Positions 9,649 through 16,859 of a stretch of DNA of 17,748 bases are shown here, piece after piece. Position 1 is the first letter of the stretch. Each line of letters begins with the position of its first letter. Below the pieces are notes generated by a model that saw only the letters and a program-made list of their open reading frames with translations, was not told where the DNA came from and ran no database searches. A program made the translations under genes and the position numbers. This stretch comes from Podochytrium sp. JEL0797 (taxonomy: Eukaryota > Chytridiomycota > Chytridiomycetes > Chytridiales > Chytriomycetaceae), in assembly GCA_027596195.1 (NCBI GenBank), contig JADGJG010000504.1, forward strand, positions 1 to 17,748. The letters run 5' to 3'.

Positions 9649-9715
9649 GATGAAGGAAGAAATGCGTTGTTGATCGAAAAAAACAAAAACAAACGAAACA
9701 CAAAAACAAAAAAAA

Positions 9716-11200
9716 ATGGATCTCCAGGCCCAACTTGCCATGGCGAGAAGGATAGCCGACACGCATGCGGCCAACAGCACATTGCTTGTCGGTCGTATTG
9801 CAGCGCTAGAAGCTGAGCAGGCGGCGCTGCGGACACGCCTGGCCCAGCTACAGGAGTCCTCTACAGGAGTCCTGCAGCCACGGGCGCCCGACCCCGCCCA
9901 CCCTCAGCCCCGCTCCGACAACAACCCAACCCACGCTGCTCTTCACGCCCGCATCACCGCTCTCGAAAACAGCCTCGCCCGCGCACGTGCCAAGCCTATC
10001 ATCTCCAGAGCGTCCGATTCCCCCGCTGAACCCAATCCAACTGTGCGCCGGTTCAAATTCCGTGACTTCAACGACGAAGAAGAAGTGAACTTTGATCGAA
10101 CCCGTGCCTTGACGGAGAAGATCACCCCCAAAAAGAGGATGATTGTAGAAGACTCAGATAGTTCCGAGATTGATGAAAGTCGCAGCAGCAGCGGCAGTAG
10201 CAGCAGCGACGAGTCGGAAGACTCGGACGACTCGTTCAGCAGCATCCCACGAAAGAGGCAGCGTGTGGTCGAACGAACCCGGCCGAAACCAATCTATGAC
10301 GAGACGAGTGCATCCCAGAGCGACGAAGAGATGCCTGAAGAGAACATTGAGGAAGAAGACGAAATCTTGGAAGAAGCCTCCGTCCCACCTCCCATTTCGA
10401 AACCACTCGACACGAAACCCAACGTTCCTTGGCCAACACTCGTTCGATCGCGTCTGGACCCGACCTTCAAAGCCGATCCGTTCAGCACGCGGTATTGCTG
10501 CATCAAACAAACGGCTTTCCGATTCCGTGACGAGCATTCGTTGGACAAGAAAAACCGCGGCGCGTTTTTGGTTCCTGTTGAGCTGCACGACGAGTTTGTG
10601 GATTCCATCCGAAATGCGTTCAAGCAGTGGGCCGAAAAGGAGGCGGGAGCGGGATTGTCTGAAATGGATCCTCCGGCGGTGGGATTTGACCACGAACGTG
10701 CCCTTTGCCGCGAAAAGAAACACGACGACGCAAACGTGGATACTCGAAAAGTTGAGCCGAATATGGGGAGCCCCTCGAGGTTTCGGGAGATGGATTCGGA
10801 GGAAACGCTGGTGGACATTAACGTCAAGGATGAAGTATCCCATGGAGTCGAACAGGGTGCAGCTGTCGGTGCGCGTGGTGAGATTTTGGTGGATGTGGAA
10901 AATGAGGAATATGTTCCAGTCAAAAGGTGAGGAGGTCGGTTTTCGCTGATTTTGTTTTTCTCATTCCCTTCTACATTTCTCAGTATCATGATGCCCGAAT
11001 TCAACAATCTCTGCCAAGATGATCAATGCGCAATCGAAGATGCAGTTCGTTTCTGGTTGGAGGAGCAATTGGGAGGAGACGCGTTGGAGCACTGTGTCAG
11101 TGTGGACGGTTCAATGCGTGTGCCCCGCGCGTTGTTGGCTGAATTCCGTGAGTTGATGGCGGCTTGTTTTGAAGATGGGAAGGAAGAAGGAAACGGATGA
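9716..11200 (+). CDS. Repeat-family protein C (one unit), unknown function
   Basis: Exons 9716-10926 and 10984-11200 (57-nt phase-2 intron) encode 475 residues. It has a coiled-coil-like N-terminus (RIAALEAEQAALRTRLAQLQ, then RITALENSLARARA), basic patches PKKRM and RKRQRVV, an acidic Ser-rich tract (SSSGSSSSDESEDSDDSF), one full repeat unit (237-307, WPTLVRSRLDPTFK ... GAFLVPVELH) and the shared C-terminal module, here with VDGSMRVPRALLAEFRE. It lacks the divergent first unit of A and B. The SxE/SxD-rich tract looks like casein kinase 2 target sequence, which is inference. The ATG at 9716 follows an A-rich leader and lies only 67 bases after the stop of B, so promoter and 3' signals must be very compact, or the two are co-transcribed. 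Confidence 0.85.
9848..9873 (+). repeat. 13-bp tandem duplication in protein C
   Basis: CTACAGGAGTCCT occurs twice in a row inside the coding sequence and is read in two different frames (LQES then TGVL). It sits at the end of the first helical stretch. Confidence 0.8.
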
Positions 11201-11260
11201 GAGACCGGTTTTCGCTTTTAGACTTTGAACTTTCGCTTTTTCGGCTGCGCCGTTCAAAAA

Positions 11261-11272
11261 TACATATTTATA
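11261..11272 (+). promoter_or_regulatory. TATA-like sequence before the STRAD-like gene
   Basis: TACATATTTATA lies about 165 bases upstream of the ATG at 11436 and 60 bases after the stop of protein C. It resembles the TATATTTAT boxes elsewhere in the window. Confidence 0.3.
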
Positions 11273-11435
11273 CTTAATTTTCTAGCACCTTCTTGCTTTG
11301 CGCTATCTGATAAATATCAGGTATTTTCATTCGGCGACTCTCCGTCGCCAAACACAGACTTCACAGACTCACCGGATTTTTTCTCCGCCCTTTCTCCTTA
11401 AATACAACGTCACCAGCAGCGAGATCCCCGAATTG

Positions 11436-13018
11436 ATGGCTCAAATCGGCGTATATCAAATGAATCTCCCACTTTGGAAATCTTCCAAAACAATGAAGGT
11501 CAGATTTACACACCCGCCACCGCACCAACGCGACCTCGTTTTCTAAATACCCAATGATTGGACCCCACCACCACCTAATCCACAGACTCCCATCATCGCA
11601 TCACTCACGGCCCTCCTTCGCAGCGACTCGAACAAGGAAGCAAAGCCCAAAAAGGGCGCTGCGTCGCCGTCACAAGGATCAACCAGTTTCACACCCAATA
11701 TTCAAGATTACGAAATCATCTCGGATATCGGTGGGTGAAAAGAAGCTTTTTTATGGCCTCGGTTTACGTGTCGTAATTAATCGCGCGGGAAACAAAAAAG
11801 GCGGCGTGGGCGACGTGTCGTACCTGTACCTTGCGAAATTCATTCCCACGAGTGAGCTGGTTGCATTGCAATACACGGATTTGAAGCTGTCTCAGGATTA
11901 TGAGTTTGAAGAGCAAGCTTACGTGAGTGTGGGCCCGGCCTTTCATGGGCAATTAACCTCCACCCACACCCACACAGAACACCATCAAAAACTCGCGCCT
12001 CTGCTCCCACAAAAACATCCTCCCCTATTTCACGAGTTTCATTGAAACTGAACGCCTGTGGACCGTGACCCTCCCCGTCGCAACCGGGTCCTGCCGTGGA
12101 CTCTTGCGGAGCCACTTCCCGCAAGGTTTCGATTCGTGCACTGTCGCCACAATCTTGAAGGAGGTGTTGAATGCGATAGTGTATTTTCATGAGAATCGCA
12201 TGATTCACAAGTATGTTTGTGTGTATGTTTTTGGGCCAGCTGCTTATCGAATTTGAAAACAGCGACTTGAGGCCCGACAACATTCTCGTCGACATGAAAG
12301 GAAACGTGTTTGTCACGAACCTGCGCCAACTCGTGTCTCTTACACAGGATGGAGAATACATACAGAACGCGTTTTCACATCTCGGAGACAACATTGAATG
12401 GGCGGCGCCTGAAATCATGGCACAGGTAATCCCGAGTTTCCACAAAACAGGGATGTAACTGGATTGACCCCCCCATTTCACTTTCTCATTATTCAGCACT
12501 CCAACTTTAACGAAAAAGTCGACCTCTACAGCTTCGGAATCACGGCCCTCGAACTCGCGTACGGCGCTACACCTTTCGACAACTGGTCTCCACTCAAAAT
12601 CCTGTTGAGCAAGCTCGAATACGATTGTCCTGGAATACCACAACCCCCTCCACCACCACCCACCGCCGCTACCACGGCCCATGGGACTGCGTCGAAAGAA
12701 CCCATGCCTACGAGTTTTTTGAGACTCGTGAAGGCTTGCATTCGAAAAAATCCGAAGGAGAGGTATATATCTACGCGTGGGGTGTGTGTGTGTGTGTGGA
12801 GAAACTAATGTTTTTGGGTGTTCAAGACCGACAGCCAAGGAGTTACTGTTGCATCCCTTCTTCAGTTACGCGAAACCCACAGAGTACTTGTACACTTCCA
12901 TTGTGCAGCATGTCCAGCAGAATCCCAAAAGTAAGTGATTTATTTTTTATTGTTGCGCTTACGATTTTATCTTTTGCTAGAGCCAATGATGGGTTCCAAA
13001 GACCAACTGAACGGATAA
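11436..13018 (+). CDS. STRAD-like pseudokinase (STE20-related adaptor)
   Basis: Eight exons: 11436-11498, 11586-11730, 11801-11922, 11978-12210, 12263-12425, 12497-12762, 12827-12930 and 12981-13018. All phases agree and give 377 residues. The kinase fold starts at DYEIISDIG (about 61-70), and the blocks match animal STRAD in order: YLYLAKFIPTSELVALQY, HKNILPYFTSFIETERLWTV, LLRSHFPQGFD, WAAPEIMAQ, DLYSFGITALELAYGATPF and a final subdomain with LLLHPFF. The VAIK lysine is Gln (93), HRD is HND (188), and DFG is Asn-Leu-Arg (207-209), close to the Gly-Leu-Arg of STRAD. It should therefore be a scaffold rather than an active kinase. STRAD activates LKB1 with MO25, so a similar role is inferred. 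No C-terminal WEF motif (the MO25 contact in animals) is present. A Pro-rich insert lies before the last helices. Confidence 0.8.
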
Positions 13019-13985
13019 TAGTCTTACACCTTCTTTTTACCGAACCGATTTTTTGAAGATATTAAAAAAAAATAGTAATGTACTAGTGAGTTGGGGAGAA
13101 AAAGAACGCGTCGAATTGTAAATTCCTCGCTGGTCTAGCTCGTTTTTGAAGAGGTTTTTGTTTGTTTATGTTTTTTGCGAATGGCGCATCCTTTTGAGCG
13201 GGGCTTTCGATAAATGAATTGCCGATCAACCAGCAAATTCTGATATATTTTGATAGAATATTTTGGCTTCCTGCGTTGCTTTTTTCACAACTTCTTAAAA
13301 ATTATTCGACGCTAAAATTTATCTATTCTCTCTGTCACAAACCGGTATATTTATAATCCCAAACAATTCACTCACCCACCATCTCCTTTCATGGTCTCCC
13401 CCTTCACCCTCGCCATCTCCGGCGTCGGATGATGATATATTTTTTATCCGATTTAGGGTTTCCATCCTCGTGAAAACTCATCCATGGATTCCTGCTGGTC
13501 TGCGAAATCAGATTCCTAGATGACACTCTCAGACGGGTTTAACTGTTCGTCCATCGACCATCAGCGTGTCCTTTTTTTGCTGCACCTCTAGGTCCATCGT
13601 CAGTTTTTTGTGTCTCGAGATGGAAGATGGGGATGGGGATAGAACGACATCTACTATTTGGGCGAAAGTGAAGAGAGCTTGAGAAACAGAGATTGAAGAC
13701 GCGTTGGGCTGGTTATGGGAGAAGGAGGAGAAGGAGTGTCTCATAACTTATTCAGCCGGAACTGCCCCGCCTCCCACTCCCATAACCAGGCTTTTCTTCG
13801 TCTTCGTCTTCTCAGTGGCTTGGAAAGGGGGCGTTTCGGTGCGTTGAAAATTCGACTTGGCGGAACAGTTTGAACATTCCAGAAGACGCGGCGCCGTTGG
13901 TCACGGCGACGTCCACGAAATCAAGTTGTACTGATTGGTAGGAAGAGCCCACAACCAACCCAAAGAACTATATTATTTATTTCCT
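13019..13985. other. Convergent intergenic region
   Basis: This gap lies between the ends of the STRAD-like gene and ATG12. It is AT-rich near both ends (A9 at about 13063-13071; an AATAAA on the minus strand at 13976-13981, just after the ATG12 stop). Two things stand out: a TATATTTAT at 13346 followed by a pyrimidine-rich leader and a 13-codon open frame at 13391, and a minus-strand 50-codon frame (about 13800-13973) with a protein-like stretch (VQLDFVDVAVTNGAASSGMF). Neither can be made into a gene with confidence. No tRNA or other RNA gene is recognisable. Confidence 0.4.
13346..13354 (+). promoter_or_regulatory. TATA-like box in the convergent gap
   Basis: An exact TATATTTAT, followed after about 37 bases by ATGGTCTCCCCC in a C/T-rich context like a start region. 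It faces away from ATG12 coding and has no clear gene behind it. Confidence 0.25.
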
Positions 13986-14519
13986 TCAACCCCATGCTGC
14001 AGTCGTGGAGTAATTCACAATCAAGGATCCTTCTGCTCCGAAATTCTGGAAATGTTGTTGTTGGGGGGAAGGTGGGGGGGTTGTTTAGGTTTTTTGTGCC
14101 TCCCCATTTAATGAACGTTGTATTTACTTTGAAGAGCGTTGAGACGAGCTCATCGGGTGCCGGTGCGAACGCCGCGTTGACGTACAAGAGCTGTGCGCAA
14201 AAAAAATTCCAGAGGGTCAGACTTGGACACTGAATACGCAGGAGGGGGGGACATTGATTTTACAAGCGATTCAGCGGGTCCCAGCGCCAACTCTTTTCGG
14301 AGAAACAGAATGACGGCTTGGAAGCGTTGCGAGGCGGTGATTTTGAAGACGGATTGTTTGAGGATGGGCGCGCTGCCGGTGGCTTTGAATCGTACCACGA
14401 CTTGTGTGTGCGGGAGTGCATGGGGTGCAGATGTTAGATCGAGGTGGCTACTGCGAGGGGAACTTTCAGGATGGGGACGTTCGAAGGGTACCTTTGTCGA
14501 CTGCGGGTTTGGAGGACAT
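13986..14519 (-). CDS. ATG12: Ubiquitin-like autophagy protein ATG12
   Basis: ATG12 is the ubiquitin-like modifier joined to ATG5; the conjugate with ATG16 drives ATG8 lipidation on autophagosome membranes. Four exons (14492-14519, 14264-14400, 14128-14190, 13986-14045; introns of 91, 73 and 82 nt) join in phase to give 95 residues. The conserved core is nearly complete: VVVRFKATGSAPILKQSVFK, ITASQRFQAVILFLRKEL, LYVNAAFAPAPDELVSTL, GSLIVNYSTTAAWG. The C-terminal Gly needed for conjugation is the last residue, preceded by the usual Ala-Trp. The protein has only 9 residues before the ubiquitin fold, whereas many homologues have long disordered N-termini. The start at 14519 is the only ATG before the first donor. 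It lies 44 bases downstream of the neighbouring minus-strand stop. Confidence 0.92.
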
Positions 14520-14563
14520 TGGCGCAATTCGAAGAACTTTATTACTGTAATAGAGTTAAAATA

Positions 14564-14920
14564 TTATAACGCTCCAATCATCCCCATCGCTGCATCCAAA
14601 TCCTCCTCCATCTGAATCGCCTCCTTTTGTTTCTTGGTCGGCCCTTTCGCCCGCGGTTTCTCGAGAATCCCAAACGACACAGGCTTCTGCTGTTTCATTT
14701 TGGATGCAAGCTGCAGAATGTCGGGGAGTTCAGAGTCGAGGTGGTCGATGAGGGATTCGTTGTTGCGTTTCGTTTTGATGTGTTTGTTGGCTTTGAGTGT
14801 GGATGCTGATGCTGTTGCGGTGGAGGTGGATGGTTTGGATACGCTCGTGAGTTTTGATTTGGTGGGTTTGTGGGTGGATCCTTTGGTGGTTGGTTTGGCA
14901 GTGGGGGTTCGTTTGGCCAT
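14564..14920 (-). CDS. Small basic protein, 118 residues, unrecognised
   Basis: A single exon. The first 60 residues are Lys/Thr/Ser-rich and disordered (MAKRTPTAKPTTKG ...). Then comes a short, ordered-looking C-terminal part: ESLIDHLDSELPDILQLASK, SFGILEKPRAKGPTKKQKEA and a final acidic helix MEEDLDAAMGMIGAL. The composition resembles small nuclear or nucleolar factors, but I cannot name the family. The ATG at 14920 is chosen over an upstream in-frame ATG at 14959, because that extension (MFFFPFLARTHPT) overlaps a T-rich leader and is unlike the rest. It is packed between the BSDC1-like stop (66 bases upstream) and the ATG12 start (44 bases downstream), all on the same strand. Confidence 0.7.
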   Translation of the reverse strand: MAKRTPTAKPTTKGSTHKPTKSKLTSVSKPSTSTATASASTLKANKHIKTKRNNESLIDHLDSELPDILQLASKMKQQKPVSFGILEKPRAKGPTKKQKEAIQMEEDLDAAMGMIGAL

Positions 14921-14986
14921 TGTGGGATGTGTGCGTGCGAGAAACGGGAAAAAAAACAAAAATATTTATCGCTATCGTTTTGCCGT

Positions 14987-16591
14987 TCACTCCCACGTAT
15001 CCCACTCGGCGCCTTCCTCCTCTTCCTCATCATCGTCATCCCCCTCTTTCTTGACGAGCTTCGTTTTCGGCTTCTTCGCGTCTTCGACCCCAGGTTCCCC
15101 CGACCCCTCCTCCTCAGCGGCATCCCGTTCCACCACGTCCTCCTCCGCTTCATCCACACTACTCTCCACAATCACCCCAGACGCCTCACTCTCAGGCAAA
15201 CTCTCCACCGCCGGTTTCTCACTCAACACATCAAAACTGCTACGATCCGATCGCAACCCCCCGTTCCCCGTCCCCACACTCAATGGCGACACTTTCCCGT
15301 TCACTGACCGCGCAGACTCGGATCCCTCCACACTCGCTACGGCTTCGGTGATGGAAACGGGTCCAATGAGGACAGGTTGCGGTCGGTCGGTTGTTGAAGA
15401 TGGTTGGACAGGTTTTGTGGCGGATTTTTGGAGGGGTTGTTCCGTCTCTGAGTCGGAGTCGTCGTCCCAGTTGATTTCGTCTTCGTTCAAGGAGGCGTCT
15501 GGGTAAATGGGGGGGAGGGGGGGAGGGGGGCACAGAGTGAGAATGGAATGAAAACGGGAATTCACGGGAGCACTTCGTACCACTCAACAGGTTCCTGCGC
15601 GCTTCCTCCTCGCGATCGACTTCTTGGACTCTGAAAAAGTATCGTGTCCAGAACTCGTCGTAGGTGGTGGATGAAGGGACTGGTGTGTGTATGTCAGTTC
15701 CAACAAAATCATTCAGACGCACAGAAAACGCACCGCATTTTGCCATGATGGAACGCACTTTCTCGTCTTCGTCGAGTAGACGGGCAATCTGTGTGCTGTA
15801 GATTGAGATTTCGAATTTGTCTGCGAAATTGCGGAAACGCTGTGCGAGATCTGATTCTGCGGTAGAGGGAGATGCGGGGAGAATGGATGGATCGAGTGTG
15901 TAGGTGGATTCGTTGTGTCGCATTGCCAGGATGGTTGCGGTTTTGCGATCGAATCTGTTTCGATGGTGAGGCGAGAACCAAGCAAGGGAACAACATACAT
16001 GATGTTCTGCTTTGGCGTACTCGGCTTCTGCTTCACGCCCATGATTGCACTCGAGACAAAGGACCAGACGTTGTTTTCGACTGATTCGAGAAAGTCTTCT
16101 GCCTTGTCGGCGAGGTGTTCTGCGTTGTGGAGGAGGCCCTCTGCGCGGTCGACGAGGGCGTCGATGTTTGCGATGGCGGCGGCGGCGGCGGGCGCCGCGG
16201 AGAGAGGCGCTTCGTCGGCGATCGAAGAGGGCGTGTCTTCAGTGGGACCAGGCGCTACAACTGACACAAACTCGCCGAGGTCGCTGGACAACTATTAGCC
16301 ACTTTGCTTCTTCTTCCTAGGGAAGGAACGCCTTCTTCCTAGGGAACGCCTTCTTTCTAAGCAAGGAAATCCTTACCGCTCAAGCACAGCTGCAACGACA
16401 TCCGTCTAACAAATTATTAGTCGTTCATTGCCAAACGAGAACAAACACACCTGCTTCTTGACCGTGTCCACAAGACTGTCCCACGACGGGATCGCTCCCC
16501 AGCCCCATCCGCTGCTGCCTGTGGTTGCTTGCTCGGAGGCGGCTGGGGCAGGGGTGTCTGTCGCTTGTTTGTCGGGGGTGGCTGCGTCCAT
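14987..16591 (-). CDS. BSD-domain protein, BSDC1-like
   Basis: Six exons (16451-16591, 16377-16405, 15999-16283, 15734-15954, 15581-15679, 14987-15498) join in phase to 428 residues. The layout matches animal BSDC1: a short N-terminal GWGWGAIPSWDSLVDTVKKQ helix, an Ala-rich and coiled region (ALVDRAEGLLHNAEHLADKA), FDRKTATILA, and the BSD domain (about 175-262). The domain carries TTYDEFWTRYFFRV, including the Phe-Trp (235-236) and Tyr-Phe-Phe (239-241) that mark this fold. A long acidic disordered tail ends in EEEEEGAEWDTWE, as in the family (EWEDWE-type ends). BSD domains occur in TFIIH p62 and synapse-associated proteins; the role of BSDC1 is poorly known. Intron 4 (54 nt) keeps frame and has no stop. 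It is removed because KCVPSSTTYDEFW then aligns with the family. Confidence 0.85.
16309..16370. repeat. Short direct repeats inside BSDC1-like intron 2
   Basis: CTTCTTCCTAGGGAAGGAACG and CTTCTTCCTAGGGAACG lie side by side, followed by a diverged third unit (CTTCTTTCTAAGCAAGGAA). They fill much of a 93-nt intron, the longest in the gene. Confidence 0.6.
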
Positions 16592-16859
16592 TTGGGGTGT
16601 TTTTTGTTTCCACTTTCAATTAAAAGTTTCCCCCACCCCCCCCCCCCCCTCACGGAGAACTGGCGGGAGATCTACATATATTTACCGGCTTCTCACATTA
16701 AATCGTCCGCATGCCATATAAGAATTACGAAGAATAAGGAAAAAGGGAGAACGAAACCGCGACGGAAATAGAATAACTCGATAGCGATCTTTCTACAAAC
16801 CAAGGTTCCTCCGTGATGATGAAGCATGAAATCTATTTGTTTGTTTTTTCCCTTCGCGA
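16592..16859. promoter_or_regulatory. Divergent promoter between the BSDC1-like gene and PLPBP
   Basis: This 268-bp gap separates two divergent starts. It holds a C14 run (16636-16649), TATATTTAC at 16677-16685 and CATATAAG at 16715-16722, either of which could serve PLPBP. Shared control of the two genes is possible but not shown. Confidence 0.4.

Noticed and set aside
9040..9780. 246-codon open frame on the minus strand
   Set aside because: Antisense to protein B and the start of protein C, and it crosses their intron and intergenic gap.
11840..12838. 332-codon open frame on the minus strand
   Set aside because: Antisense to six exons of the STRAD-like gene, whose motifs and phases are consistent.
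15713..16000. Continuation of BSDC1-like exon 3 past 15999
   Set aside because: A GTATGT donor and ACAG acceptor remove 44 nt and restore the frame that encodes FDRKTATILA and the BSD domain.
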